A stretch of 64,000 nucleotides of DNA from Deltaproteobacteria bacterium (lineage in GTDB: Bacteria; Desulfobacterota; DSM-4660; Desulfatiglandales; HGW-15). The position numbers and the translations under genes are program-made. Numbering within the stretch: the first letter of the stretch is position 1; each line of letters opens with the position of its first letter. The notes below the pieces were generated by a model, which had not been told where the DNA came from, made no database searches, and worked only from the letters and a program-made list of their open reading frames with translations. The DNA is taken from NCBI GenBank assembly GCA_016931115.1, contig JAFGFM010000009.1, positions 57,562 to 121,561 on the forward strand. The letters run 5' to 3'. Shown here piece after piece: positions 47,418 to 58,719 of this stretch.

Positions 47418-47980
47418 AACGTATACACAGCATTTTACTGATATTCATATCCTTTTTTATAATGCTTCCCGGTACCTCCCACCCGGAGACAAAAAAGTTT
47501 GAAAATATCTTTGACGCTCAGGACGGGGAGATAAAAATAGAGTCTATCTCCTGGAAATTGGACATGAAAGGGTCAAAGGTAACCTTTAATGGGGATGTAA
47601 AACTTGAGGGTTTGAAGATTGAAGGTGATGAAATTACCATGTCCTGTCAGAGGCTTGAGGTTTATTTTAAAAACACTGATAAGGATACATCCATAGAATC
47701 AGGCAAATACACCATAGAAAAGGTGATAGCGACTGAATCGGTAGTTGTAGAACAGCCTGCCAGTGGCAGCTACGTAACAGCAAAAAAGGCTGAATATTTT
47801 AAGGAATCCGAAAAGATAATCGTTACAGAGGTCCCTTATTTCAAGTATTTCAAGGATGGTAAAATCCATGAAGGGCATGCCCCAAAGATAATAATTGATA
47901 TCAAAGAAGGTACTTACAGCGCTGAAGGTACAAAAGAGGATAAGGCAACATTGTCCCGAACCGGAAAGGATGAAAGGTAA
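47414..47980 (+). CDS. lptA: LptA-like periplasmic protein
   Basis: Signal peptide, OstA-like VTFNGDVKLEG pattern, synteny. Confidence 0.8.
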   Translation: MKRIHSILLIFISFFIMLPGTSHPETKKFENIFDAQDGEIKIESISWKLDMKGSKVTFNGDVKLEGLKIEGDEITMSCQRLEVYFKNTDKDTSIESGKYTIEKVIATESVVVEQPASGSYVTAKKAEYFKESEKIIVTEVPYFKYFKDGKIHEGHAPKIIIDIKEGTYSAEGTKEDKATLSRTGKDER

Positions 47981-47985
47981 CAGGA

Positions 47986-48720
47986 TTGTCTATACCGGTT
48001 GAAAAACTAGAGGCAAGGGATGTTGCCAAGATATATAAGGGTAAAAGGGTAGTTGATAGAATAAATATCAGCATAGAAAGGGGGAGTATTGTAGGCCTCC
48101 TGGGTCCGAATGGCGCAGGAAAGACGACCACCTTCTACATGATGATAGGTCGCGTAAGGCCGGATGAAGGAAGCATCCGGCTCGATGGTAATGATATAAC
48201 AGATGATCCCATGTACATGCGGGCAAGGAAGGGGATAAGCTACCTCCCCCAGGAACCATCTGTTTTTAGAAAACTGACTGTTTATGAGAATATGCTTGCG
48301 GTTGTAGAAGGAAACAATTATTCTTCAACCGAAATCAAAGAGAGGGTCAACAGGTTTCTTGATGAGCTGGATATTAAAGACCTGTCTGGTCAGAAGGCAT
48401 CATCCCTTTCCGGCGGAGAAAGAAGAAGGCTTGAGATCTCAAGGGCGCTTGTATCGGAGCCCAGGTTTATGCTGCTGGATGAACCCTTTGCCGGGATAGA
48501 CCCGCTTATTATTAATGATATAAAACAGATCATTAGAAGGCTTAAAGAAAAGGGGATAGGGATTATTATTACGGATCACAATGTTAGAGAGACCCTTGAT
48601 GTATGTGATTCCGCTTATCTGGTCAAACAGGGGAATATAGTTGAATACGGGTCACCCGAAGATATACTGAACAGCAGGATTGCAAGGGATGTATACCTGG
48701 GTGAAGACTTTAATATGTAA
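47986..48720 (+). CDS. lptB: LPS export ATPase LptB
   Basis: GLLGPNGAGKTTTFYMMIGRV, LSGGERRRLEISRAL, FMLLDEPFAGIDP; TTG start. Confidence 0.95.
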   Translation: MSIPVEKLEARDVAKIYKGKRVVDRINISIERGSIVGLLGPNGAGKTTTFYMMIGRVRPDEGSIRLDGNDITDDPMYMRARKGISYLPQEPSVFRKLTVYENMLAVVEGNNYSSTEIKERVNRFLDELDIKDLSGQKASSLSGGERRRLEISRALVSEPRFMLLDEPFAGIDPLIINDIKQIIRRLKEKGIGIIITDHNVRETLDVCDSAYLVKQGNIVEYGSPEDILNSRIARDVYLGEDFNM

Positions 48721-48752
48721 TGACAACATTAATGGAATAAAAACAAGGTCAA

Positions 48753-50204
48753 ATGGCGCTTCAACTTAAACAATCTCTAAGCCTCTCCCAGCAGCTCATA
48801 ATGACTCCACAGCTGCAGCAGGCTATTAAACTTTTACAGCTATCAAGGCTTGAACTGCTTGAAACCATTACACAGGAAATGGAGACAAACCCCCTCCTTG
48901 ATGAACAGTCACCAGGGGATACAGACGGCGATAATATTGAGATCGTTGAGGATGCCATTGCTTCGCCAGTAGAGCAGCCGGCAAAAGAGGTCACCATAGA
49001 TGAAAATGCCACAAACGATACTGTAGACTGGGAGTCTTATATCTCAGAATACAATACCGGTTGGGCTGATACCCCATACCAGGGAAAGGAGGCCCCTGCC
49101 TTTGAAAATATGAACCAGGAGAAGACAAGCCTCAACTCTCACCTGATGTGGCAGCTTTCCATGAGTCATCTTGATGATAAACATAAAGATATAGGCATTC
49201 AGATCATAGGAAATATAGATGAGGACGGCTATCTCCAGATATCCATTGAAGAGCTTTGCGAGGAAACCGGGTGTGCTGAAGAGGAGGTTTTATCTGCCCT
49301 CAGTGCAATACAGAATTTTGATCCGATCGGGGTTTGCGCAAGGGATACAAGGGAATGCCTGCTTATCCAGGCCAGGTTCCAGAACCTGACTGGAACGATT
49401 GTCGAAAAGATAATCATGGATCATATGGATAACCTGGAAAACAAGAGGTACGACAAGATAGCCAGGGCTCTTTCCATAGGCATGCCAGAGGTCTTTAAGG
49501 CAGTTGAAATAATCACCAATCTTGAACCAAAGCCCGGCAGGCTTTACAGTGAAGAGGATACAATATATATAAGCCCGGATATCTACGTGTTCAAGGTGGG
49601 GGATGATTATGAGATTGTCCTGAATGAAGATGGTCTGCCCAAGCTTAAAATAAACAGCTATTATAAGGAAATACTTAATAATGATAATGGGTCTTCCCCC
49701 GGCAATGACAAGACAAAGGAGTATATACTGGACAAGATGAAATCAGCCGCATGGCTGATAAAAAGCATCCATCAGAGACAGAGAACCATCTATAAAGTAA
49801 CTGAGAGCATAGTTCAGTTTCAGAGGAAATTTTTTGACCACGGAGTTACCCACCTGAAACCACTTGTCTTAAGGGATGTGGCCGAACATATACAGATGCA
49901 TGAGTCTACAATAAGCAGGGTGACCACCAACAAATATGTCCATACCCCTCAGGGGGTGTTTGAACTTAAATACTTTTTTAACAGCGCTATCAACAGCATG
50001 GAAGGTGATTCTATTGCCTCTGAAAGCGTCAAGGAGCACATCAGGAACATTATAAAGTCTGAAAATAAAAGTAACCCATACAGTGACCAGGAGGTTGCTG
50101 ATATGCTTAAAGATCATAATATTGACGTTGCCCGCAGGACAGTGGCAAAATACAGGGAGACCCTTGGAATTTTGCCATCAAGAAAGAGACGGGAACTGTT
50201 TTAG
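48753..50204 (+). CDS. rpoN: RNA polymerase sigma-54 factor
   Basis: N-terminal Q-rich LKQSLSLSQQLIMTPQLQQAIKLLQLSRLEL and RpoN box ARRTVAKYRE. Confidence 0.97.
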   Translation: MALQLKQSLSLSQQLIMTPQLQQAIKLLQLSRLELLETITQEMETNPLLDEQSPGDTDGDNIEIVEDAIASPVEQPAKEVTIDENATNDTVDWESYISEYNTGWADTPYQGKEAPAFENMNQEKTSLNSHLMWQLSMSHLDDKHKDIGIQIIGNIDEDGYLQISIEELCEETGCAEEEVLSALSAIQNFDPIGVCARDTRECLLIQARFQNLTGTIVEKIIMDHMDNLENKRYDKIARALSIGMPEVFKAVEIITNLEPKPGRLYSEEDTIYISPDIYVFKVGDDYEIVLNEDGLPKLKINSYYKEILNNDNGSSPGNDKTKEYILDKMKSAAWLIKSIHQRQRTIYKVTESIVQFQRKFFDHGVTHLKPLVLRDVAEHIQMHESTISRVTTNKYVHTPQGVFELKYFFNSAINSMEGDSIASESVKEHIRNIIKSENKSNPYSDQEVADMLKDHNIDVARRTVAKYRETLGILPSRKRRELF

Positions 50205-50299
50205 TGATTATATTTGTTTAAAACTGATCGGGAACAGGGTGTTTTAAAGTTAATAATTTTCCCGGTGTATTAACAAAAACTCTATACAGGAGGTATTCT

Positions 50300-50830
50300 A
50301 TGGACATCACCGTAACATTCAGACACATCGACTCAACAGAAAGTCTAAAAGAGTACGCAGAAGAAAAATTATCAAAGATCGGTAAGTATTTTGATTTTCC
50401 AGTGGACGCACACGTTGTGCTGACAGCCGAAAAATTCAGAAGAATGGCGGATGTGACTATAAATGTAAACGGCACGGTAATAAAGGCAGAAGAAGAGACA
50501 GAGGATATGTACGCTGCCATAGACCAGGTTATGGATAAAATAGAGACCCAGGTCAAAAAATACAGGGAAAAGACAAGAAACAGACGGGTTAAATCAGAAG
50601 GTCCACTTACTGCTGGACAGGGAGATGAGGCAGGGGAGATAGCAGCGGATGAACCGGATATTATACTGGAAAAGATGGTTGCCAAGCCTATGGATGCAGA
50701 GGAGGCAGCTATGCAACTCACTATTTCCCAGCAGGATTTTCTTGTATTCAGGAATCCACGCTCCGGGGATATAAATGTAATCTACAAAAGAAAGGACGGA
50801 AATCTTGGGTTGATAGAACCGGCAATATAA
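50300..50830 (+). CDS. hpf: Ribosome hibernation promoting factor (long form)
   Basis: S30AE domain plus C-terminal dimerisation domain. Confidence 0.9.
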   Translation: MDITVTFRHIDSTESLKEYAEEKLSKIGKYFDFPVDAHVVLTAEKFRRMADVTINVNGTVIKAEEETEDMYAAIDQVMDKIETQVKKYREKTRNRRVKSEGPLTAGQGDEAGEIAADEPDIILEKMVAKPMDAEEAAMQLTISQQDFLVFRNPRSGDINVIYKRKDGNLGLIEPAI

Positions 50831-50948
50831 CATTTGGTTAATGAACAGTCAGGTTCAGGAGCCTAAAGGGGAAGGGCATACCCTTTAAAAAAAGGGCGGC
50901 CCTTTCCTGTTATATTTGTAATAATAGAATAACCTTTGAAAAATAATT

Positions 50949-51410
50949 ATGAAATTATCAGACCTTTTAGACATAAAAAATATCACTGTTGCCATGAAGG
51001 CAAGGAACAAGAATCTGGCTATTGAAGAGCTGGCAGACTTAATTGTTGAGTGCAATCATTCAATTAAAAAGGATGATCTGATCAAGATCCTGCTTGAAAG
51101 AGAAAGACTGGGCAGCACAGGTATAGGAGACGGGGTTGCCATACCCCATGGAAAGGTTCCCGGGATCACAGAACCGATTATCTCCTTTGGAAAAAGTGAG
51201 TCAGGGCTTGATTTTGATTCCATGGACGGGCAGCCTGTTTACCTGTTTTTTCTCCTTGTTGCGCCTGAAAATTCAGCTAATATACATTTAAAGGCCCTTG
51301 CCAGGATAGCCAAAATATTAAAAAATCAATCACTGCGAAAACAATTACTAGAGGCAAAAACCAGGGAAGATATATATAAAGTAATAATAAATGATGATGA
51401 GGAGCTCTGA
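50949..51410 (+). CDS. ptsN: PTS IIA (PtsN-like)
   Basis: GSTGIGDGVAIPHGKVPGI. Confidence 0.9.
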   Translation: MKLSDLLDIKNITVAMKARNKNLAIEELADLIVECNHSIKKDDLIKILLERERLGSTGIGDGVAIPHGKVPGITEPIISFGKSESGLDFDSMDGQPVYLFFLLVAPENSANIHLKALARIAKILKNQSLRKQLLEAKTREDIYKVIINDDEEL

Positions 51411-51510
51411 TAGACTGCAGCAAAATTACCGGGTAAGGGCATAAAAAGCAGAAGGTCTTTGGCCGGATAATCCTCTTCTTTCATAACTAAACGATCAAAC
51501 AGGACAGAAC

Positions 51511-51906
51511 ATGATAGGGATATTAATCGTTACACATTGTGACCTCGGGAAGGAATTTTTGAATGCTGCCGAGTTTATAGTCGGGAGCGTGCAGGGTGCG
51601 GGTTGTATCTCAATAACCCAGACATCAGATTCAGAGGAGGTACACAGGGCAATAGCCGAAAAGATAAATTCGCTGAATACCGGTGATGGGGTAATAATTT
51701 TAACAGACATGTTCGGGGGTACACCCTCAAATATAAGCCTGTCATTTCTGAAGGATGAGATGGTAGAGGTAATAACAGGCGTCAACCTCCCGATGGTACT
51801 GGCCATTGCACAGAATAGAGAGGGGTGCACCCTGAGTTCTCTGGCAAAAAAGGCGCAGGAGGCGGCAAAAATGGGGATTTCCCTTGCTGGAAATCTCCTT
51901 AAATGA
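51511..51906 (+). CDS. PTS mannose-type IIA component
   Basis: GILIVTHCDLGKEFL, ILTDMFGGTPSNISL. Confidence 0.9.
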   Translation: MIGILIVTHCDLGKEFLNAAEFIVGSVQGAGCISITQTSDSEEVHRAIAEKINSLNTGDGVIILTDMFGGTPSNISLSFLKDEMVEVITGVNLPMVLAIAQNREGCTLSSLAKKAQEAAKMGISLAGNLLK

Positions 51907-52412
51907 CCGGAATGGTTACAGGCGTGTGCAAGGGTTACAGCCTGAAAAAGGAATGGCCTGATTTTAAGGCATATGAGGATCAGGTTATTGAAATTGAAAG
52001 GGCTTCTTTTCCAATGCCATGGAGTGGAAGCTCTTTTGAAGAGGAGATAAACAGGGACATATCAAATCTATGGGCGCTCATATCTGAGCAGAGGATTTAT
52101 GCATATATCTGTTTCTGGATGTTCGATAAAGAGATTCATATTCTGAATTTTGCCGTGCATCCGCAGAAAAGGAGACAGGGCCTTGGAATATGCCTGTTAA
52201 TGATGGTAATTGATACAGGCACTGCACATGGAATAGAAAATATCTGGCTTGAGGTGAGGCCCACAAATGGCGCAGCCCTCTCCATTTATAAAAAATTCGG
52301 GTTTAATGATATGGGCCGCAGGAAGGGCTATTACAGTGATTCACAGGAGGATGCCATTATCATGGCCCTTGATTTAACAGGAAACACTGTTCTCAGTGTA
52401 AGCGGGTCATAA
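51903..52412 (+). CDS. rimI: RimI-like GNAT N-acetyltransferase
   Basis: HPQKRRQGLGICLLM, EVRPTNGAALSIYKKFGF. Confidence 0.85.
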   Translation: MTGMVTGVCKGYSLKKEWPDFKAYEDQVIEIERASFPMPWSGSSFEEEINRDISNLWALISEQRIYAYICFWMFDKEIHILNFAVHPQKRRQGLGICLLMMVIDTGTAHGIENIWLEVRPTNGAALSIYKKFGFNDMGRRKGYYSDSQEDAIIMALDLTGNTVLSVSGS

Positions 52413-52479
52413 TTATGCTGGATCAATCAGATCCTGTTATATTTTTCAGGCTTTGAAGAGGCAGGGCAAAAGTTGCTAA

Positions 52480-53541
<1,062 letters not shown>

Positions 53542-53564
53542 AACAATTAAGAGGGGAGGTTTTT

Positions 53565-54329
53565 ATGCCTGAACGTACACCTATGATCGCTGGAAACTGG
53601 AAGATGAACCTCGGGTTAAAGGAGTCCCGTGATCTGGTAAAATCCATTGCAGAGGGTATAAAGGCGATGGGTGATGTTGACGTGCTTGTTGCCCCGCCAT
53701 TCATCAATATACCGGCAGTTAAAAGCGCTATTGGTAAAAGCAATATCCTTTTGGCGGCCCAGAATATGTATCATGAAAAAAGCGGGGCATATACAGGAGA
53801 GGTTGCACCCCAGATGCTTCTGGAAAACGGCTGCACCCATGTAATACTTGGCCATTCTGAAAGAAGGAGTATTTTTAGCGAGACGAGTGAAATGGTCAAT
53901 AAAAGGGTTGAGGCGGCCATTAAGGCGGGGCTGATACCCATTGTGTGTATCGGTGAAACCATAAAGGAAAGGGAGGCCGGAAAGACCTTTGATATTTTAG
54001 GGGCTCAGCTGGAAGGGTCGCTTGCCTATTTTATTGCAAAGGAAAGCATCTCTTTAAGCGCGATAATTGCCTATGAGCCGGTCTGGGCAATCGGCACAGG
54101 CCTAACCGCTACACCAGAGCAGGCCCAGGAGGTGCATAAATTTATCAGGGCATGGCTGAAGGACAGGTTCGGGGGCGAAAGCTCCGGCACCATACGCATA
54201 CTTTATGGGGGGAGCGTAAAACCGGAAAACGCACCTGATCTTATGTCCATGCCGGATATTGACGGGGCACTGGTCGGGGGGGCAAGCCTTACAGCTGCCT
54301 CATTTCTGGGTATTATCAATTATAAATAG
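53565..54329 (+). CDS. tpiA: Triosephosphate isomerase
   Basis: IAGNWKMN, ILGHSERR, AYEPVWAIGTG. Confidence 0.97.
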   Translation: MPERTPMIAGNWKMNLGLKESRDLVKSIAEGIKAMGDVDVLVAPPFINIPAVKSAIGKSNILLAAQNMYHEKSGAYTGEVAPQMLLENGCTHVILGHSERRSIFSETSEMVNKRVEAAIKAGLIPIVCIGETIKEREAGKTFDILGAQLEGSLAYFIAKESISLSAIIAYEPVWAIGTGLTATPEQAQEVHKFIRAWLKDRFGGESSGTIRILYGGSVKPENAPDLMSMPDIDGALVGGASLTAASFLGIINYK

Positions 54330-54334
54330 CCCTT

Positions 54335-54375
54335 TATACAGAGGGGTGTTTTTAATTAAAACACCCCTCTGTATA
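54335..54375. terminator. Strong intrinsic terminator after tpiA
   Basis: TATACAGAGGGGTGTTTT...AAAACACCCCTCTGTATA near-perfect hairpin. Confidence 0.85.
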
Positions 54376-54501
54376 ACAAACAGATTCTGCAATAAAAATT
54401 TTTATTGATTTTTTTAATTTTTAAACATATATTTCCAAATTCTTTTAGCAAAGGATTTAATAAAAAAGCTCACAATTTCGGGTGAGTATCAGGGATAAAA
54501 A

Positions 54502-54819
54502 ATGATAGTTATCATATTATTACATGTGATTGTTTGTATCGCTCTTATTTTCATAGTCCTTCTCCAGAAGGGAAAGGGCGCAGACATGGGGGCAGCCTTT
54601 GGAGGCTCCAGCCAGGCAGTATTCGGGGGCGCAGGCGCTTCCTCCTTTTTATCAAAGATAACAACAGCTGCTGCCGTTATTTTTATGATAACATCATTGC
54701 TGCTTGCCACCCTTGGAAAGGGTAAAAGCGAATCTATTATGGAAGGTGCGCAGGTTAAGACCCCTGCTGCACAGACTGATAGTGCTACAGCCGGGGATAA
54801 GCAGGCAGAAGAGAAATAA
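54502..54819 (+). CDS. secG: Preprotein translocase subunit SecG
   Basis: LHVIVCIALIFIVLLQKGKGADMGAAFGGSSQAVFG. Confidence 0.95.
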   Translation: MIVIILLHVIVCIALIFIVLLQKGKGADMGAAFGGSSQAVFGGAGASSFLSKITTAAAVIFMITSLLLATLGKGKSESIMEGAQVKTPAAQTDSATAGDKQAEEK

Positions 54820-54830
54820 GGTTTTAAAAT

Positions 54831-54915
54831 GCCGAAGTGGTGGAATTGGTAGACACACTATCTTGAGGGGGTAGCGGGGAGACCCGTGCGGGTTCAAATC
54901 CCGCCTTCGGCACCA
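54831..54915 (+). tRNA. tRNA-Leu(GAG), CCA encoded
   Basis: GCCGAAG acceptor pairs CTTCGGC; anticodon loop TTGAGGG within CTATC/GGTAG stem; GGTTCAAATCC T-arm. Confidence 0.95.
54897..54915. repeat. Left attachment-site core inside tRNA-Leu
   Basis: AATCCCGCCTTCGGCACCA, exact 19-bp match to 62590-62608. Confidence 0.9.
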
Positions 54916-54945
54916 CCATTAAATTTAAGCCATAATCTTAACAGG

Positions 54946-56100
54946 TTATGGCTTTTTTATTTCCACTGGTTGCGGATAGGTTGCGGTTTGTTGCGGAGTA
55001 TCAAGGCGGTTTACAGCACCTCTGTTGCTACTGGGAATTAGATGTCCATATACATCAACTGTAATCTGGATGCTGTGATGTCCCAACTGTTCCTTAACAT
55101 ACACAGGACTTTCCCCCTGGCTTAATAACAGGCTGGCATATGTATGTCTAATGTCGTGAAGCCTCATATTTCTAATTCCAGCAGTTGTTAAAATTCTTTT
55201 GTATATCCTGCGAATGTAATTCTGCTCCATCGGGTTCCCTTTACGGTGGAATACAAACTCCACTGGTGCGCCAAGACCAAGTTTAAGGGCATCCTTCTTC
55301 CGTTCAGTGAGTAATTTTCTTAAAGCACTGAATAACTGGTCTGACATATCTACCCTTCTGACTTTACCATTCTTCGGTTTTTCAAACCGGCCCCGCTTAT
55401 ATGTCCTCTCTACACGGATGAATTTCTGGTTCCAGTCAATGTCTCCCCATTTCAATCCAAGTAATTCACCCAGCCTCATGCCTGTCCTGTAAGCACATAG
55501 AAAAAACTCATAGTGCTCTCTGAAATATGGCTGTTGGCAGGTATCCAGGAATAACTGAACCTCCTGCTCATTTAAGGGTTCTATTTTAACCCTCTTCTCC
55601 CTTTCCAGTTGAAGTCGTTTTAATACACCTGACACTGGATTACCTGGCAGCAGTTCTTCATCAACAGCATACCCCATTGGCCCGCTTATGACATCCCTTA
55701 TGAGACATATCATACTCCTGCCCAGACCTTCACCACTCTTCTGTAAAATTAGATTTTTTATATCCACCTTCTTAATCTGGTCTATTGGTTTCTTACCGAA
55801 CACGGGGAATATATGCCTGTTTAACATATCCCTGTATCGTTCATATGTTGATGACCTCCTTAACGTTTTGATATAATTTTCCAACCAGTAATTAGCATAC
55901 TCTTCAAACAATGGAAGGGTCTCTTCCTTGTCCAGTAAATCGAGGTCTCCAAGTGTCAGCTTTGCTTCTATCTTTTTTGCTATCTGTATTGCCTGCCTCT
56001 TATCCTTACCAACCTTCTTTGCTTTACGCTTACCCTGGTGTTCAATGAACACATAATAAACACCAGACCCTTTCGGTTTCTCTCTTACATTTACACCCAT
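54946..56100 (-). CDS. int: Tyrosine recombinase/phage integrase
   Basis: YRTGMRLGELLGLKW, MRLHDIRHTYASLLLSQG, LGHHSIQITVDVYGHL. Confidence 0.95.
   Translation of the reverse strand: MGVNVREKPKGSGVYYVFIEHQGKRKAKKVGKDKRQAIQIAKKIEAKLTLGDLDLLDKEETLPLFEEYANYWLENYIKTLRRSSTYERYRDMLNRHIFPVFGKKPIDQIKKVDIKNLILQKSGEGLGRSMICLIRDVISGPMGYAVDEELLPGNPVSGVLKRLQLEREKRVKIEPLNEQEVQLFLDTCQQPYFREHYEFFLCAYRTGMRLGELLGLKWGDIDWNQKFIRVERTYKRGRFEKPKNGKVRRVDMSDQLFSALRKLLTERKKDALKLGLGAPVEFVFHRKGNPMEQNYIRRIYKRILTTAGIRNMRLHDIRHTYASLLLSQGESPVYVKEQLGHHSIQITVDVYGHLIPSSNRGAVNRLDTPQQTATYPQPVEIKKP
54967..54985 (+). promoter_or_regulatory. Putative integrase arm-type site, left
   Basis: TGGTTGCGGATAGGTTGCG, 18/19 match to 62499-62517 near the other end. 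Confidence 0.5.
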
Positions 56101-56114
56101 AATAAAACTCCTTT

Positions 56115-56336
56115 TTACATATTAAATTCAGCACAGACCTTATTGACGACACTATTAACCATATCTTCATTTACAGTATACTGGTTCAGAAACTCGTCTA
56201 TATCTGTGTACCTTATCCTGATTGTCCCTGAGGGTAGTTGTGAATGTTTCAATCCCTCCTTCAACCAGTTCCTCATCGTCTTTTCTGACACATCTACATA
56301 TTCACTCGCTTTTTTTACATTTGCCCATCCTTTCAT
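56115..56336 (-). CDS. Excisionase-like HTH protein
   Basis: WANVKKASEYVDVSEKTMRNWLKEGLKHSQLPSGTIRIRYTDIDEFL. Confidence 0.75.
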   Translation of the reverse strand: MKGWANVKKASEYVDVSEKTMRNWLKEGLKHSQLPSGTIRIRYTDIDEFLNQYTVNEDMVNSVVNKVCAEFNM

Positions 56337-56499
56337 TTTTTAAGTTTACCTACCTTCACCAGTGGCTTTTTCAGGCCATAGGTGGAAATTTTTATTTTTT
56401 TGATACTGATTTAATATTTCTGACAATACCTATATCTGCCCCTATAATGATAGATACTGCCTGGACCTGCCGGCAAAAAATTTTGTTGCATCAGCACTG

Positions 56500-57201
56500 T
56501 TAGTCCGCATTCAACAAGTCCCGAAATACCTGCTTCCTTACTGCCAGTCTCCTGTAATATGTTGCTCTGGAAACCCCTAACTCCTTCAACCTGTCCTCTA
56601 TATCTACAAGCCCGATAAGAACCTTTACTTCCTCTGTACCGAATACCTTTACAGCCAATTCCATTGTTTCTTTTGTTATGAGGGATTGTTCAGGATTGTT
56701 ATGGGTGTAGCAGTCCGCAGTTAAACCCTGGTAATCAAGGAAGGAATAAAAATCTAATTTCTCTTCGCCATCATCATTGTTTCTGGATATGCCAATCTGG
56801 CTTATGTCTTTTCTGAATGCCAAATTTGAGGCGTCAGCATATCTTCTGAACTCTCCAACCATTCCATGCTTTTCATATTTCCTTTTCAGATTGTTCAGGT
56901 ATTTATCCACATAAAATGGGATAAAGGTTGTCAGCTTGCTTATCTCTTCATCATATTTCTCTTCATGGTTGAAGGTAGTCCAGTAGTACAAAATGTCATT
57001 AGCTATTTCATCAACGGTTATCCCGAACCGTTCATAAATATATTCCACTTTGTTTTTTATTCTTACTCCTACATCTCCCTTACATTCATTTACCAAACAC
57101 CATTTAACGATGTTTACTACACTATTGAATTCTACATTGCTAAACATCCATTCAAAAACCTCGTTATACTTAAAATATGTATAATGATGTATATTCATCA
57201 T
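56500..57201 (-). CDS. Hypothetical protein with C-terminal HTH
   Basis: ELGVSRATYYRRLAVRKQVF. Confidence 0.5.
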   Translation of the reverse strand: MMNIHHYTYFKYNEVFEWMFSNVEFNSVVNIVKWCLVNECKGDVGVRIKNKVEYIYERFGITVDEIANDILYYWTTFNHEEKYDEEISKLTTFIPFYVDKYLNNLKRKYEKHGMVGEFRRYADASNLAFRKDISQIGISRNNDDGEEKLDFYSFLDYQGLTADCYTHNNPEQSLITKETMELAVKVFGTEEVKVLIGLVDIEDRLKELGVSRATYYRRLAVRKQVFRDLLNAD

Positions 57202-57247
57202 TATTTATGGAGCCGATTAAAACCGGCTCCGCTTACCTCTAATGTCA

Positions 57248-58042
57248 TTAAACATCTAATCCTGCTTCTTCAGGGGCTTCAATGCCCACAACCCTTTTGA
57301 TACTGTCTTTCCACTTAACCAGGGGATTGTCCTTTAACTCCTGATAAATCCTCCAAATGTTCTCATCCCTCTGACCATCTTCAATTACACGGACCGCTTG
57401 TTCAATACCCTCCCCGTCCGACTTTATATTTTTCTTCAAATGGTTCATCTTCCCCAACCAGATACTATTGGTTGTAAACGGTTCTAAATCCTTAACCATG
57501 TCCACGACACCGTAAACATCCAGCATCGGTTCAACACTCACAGATGTCTCAAAACCCGTGTCATAGGCATACTCTAACGAAAGCTTCCTTTCATCATACC
57601 CTGGGGCATTTGGTTCCCAAAATGACAGGACCCTTTCATCACTGGCACCAATGGTAAACCTGAAAATAATTTTATTCTTGTACTTGCTATAACAATCACA
57701 GATAGCACTGATACAATCCAGCCGGGGCTTTGACACTATTAGCAACTCATTACCTGCTGATAATAATTTTCCTATAACGACCATACACGCATCAATATTG
57801 GACGGAGTAATGTCATGGGACGATGGGAACATCACTCGACCGTCATACAACTTCTGTTTTTTATCCACATCTTTTTGTCTAACCCTTTCTAATGGCCACT
57901 CATCCGCTTTTAACTGCTTAAAACGCACTGCCATACCCTTCGCATAACAATACAAACAATCATTGCTACATCCCGAACAACAGTTGACACTGTACTTCGT
58001 CCATTCCTTAAAACCTGTGTTTTTTCTTTTCTTCTCTGGCAT
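57248..58042 (-). CDS. Radical SAM protein
   Basis: CCSGCSNDCLYCYAKG contains CX3CX2C; SPL-like length and composition. Confidence 0.7.
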   Translation of the reverse strand: MPEKKRKNTGFKEWTKYSVNCCSGCSNDCLYCYAKGMAVRFKQLKADEWPLERVRQKDVDKKQKLYDGRVMFPSSHDITPSNIDACMVVIGKLLSAGNELLIVSKPRLDCISAICDCYSKYKNKIIFRFTIGASDERVLSFWEPNAPGYDERKLSLEYAYDTGFETSVSVEPMLDVYGVVDMVKDLEPFTTNSIWLGKMNHLKKNIKSDGEGIEQAVRVIEDGQRDENIWRIYQELKDNPLVKWKDSIKRVVGIEAPEEAGLDV

Positions 58043-58221
58043 AATTCTGTACCTCTATATTTAATAAATTTTCATACGACCGCTTATTTGATTGCTACAC
58101 ACATAGAAAATAACTTTTGTAATTATCAGCAAATATCTCGTAGAACCCATACGTATTTACTTGTACTGTTATTTTGAACTTGTAATAGGCTACAAAGCAT
58201 AGACCTCTCCTTACCGAAGCA

Positions 58222-58292
58222 TCACACAGAAAAATACTGTGAGACGATAGCCTAATGCTTCACAATTTATTTCAAATTGTATCGTCGTGTGA
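58222..58292 (-). ncRNA. Candidate structured leader/cis element upstream of the radical SAM gene
   Basis: Nested complementary segments TCACAC/GTGTGA, GACGAT/ATCGTC, ACAATTT/AAATTGT in a region without ORFs. Confidence 0.3.
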
Positions 58293-58550
58293 GATAGGGT
58301 TTTTCACCTGTCTCTGGTAAACTAAAGGGTGGGAAATAACGATTTGCTCTTTACTGCGGGTACCTCTTTTTCCTTTCCTTTAATTCCTTTCCGGGGCTTA
58401 AATGCCTCCGATGTCTGTTTATATTTTTTCACAATTCCTTTACACCTAATATAATTATAGTACAAAAAGTCAGTTTTGTTAAGTAAGGCATTTGATTTTT
58501 TTTAGCTATGAAACCAAAATTTGCCGCAATCATCAAGCGGGCTATATGTT

Positions 58551-58697
58551 TTAATCATTACCAAATTCCAAATTCTCTTTGTCCAGGTCAAAGACATCCT
58601 CTTCCTGTCCCTGCTTCTTTTCCTCATCTGCCATTTCCTCTGATAGTGTCCCTGCCATAGCCATATCCTGCCAGTCACAGTCATCAAAATCACACAT
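58551..58697 (-). CDS. Small acidic protein MCDFDDCDWQDMAMAG...
   Basis: Short ORF with good RBS-like context; start internal to longer ORF. Confidence 0.5.
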   Translation of the reverse strand: MCDFDDCDWQDMAMAGTLSEEMADEEKKQGQEEDVFDLDKENLEFGND

Positions 58698-58719
58698 AAT
58701 AATCACCCCCTTTAATTGT

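Noticed and set aside
45422-52412. Kds/Lpt/RpoN/PTS block as a novel system
   Set aside because: Standard Gram-negative synteny; nothing unusual beyond possible absence of rapZ between ptsN and the mannose-type IIA gene.
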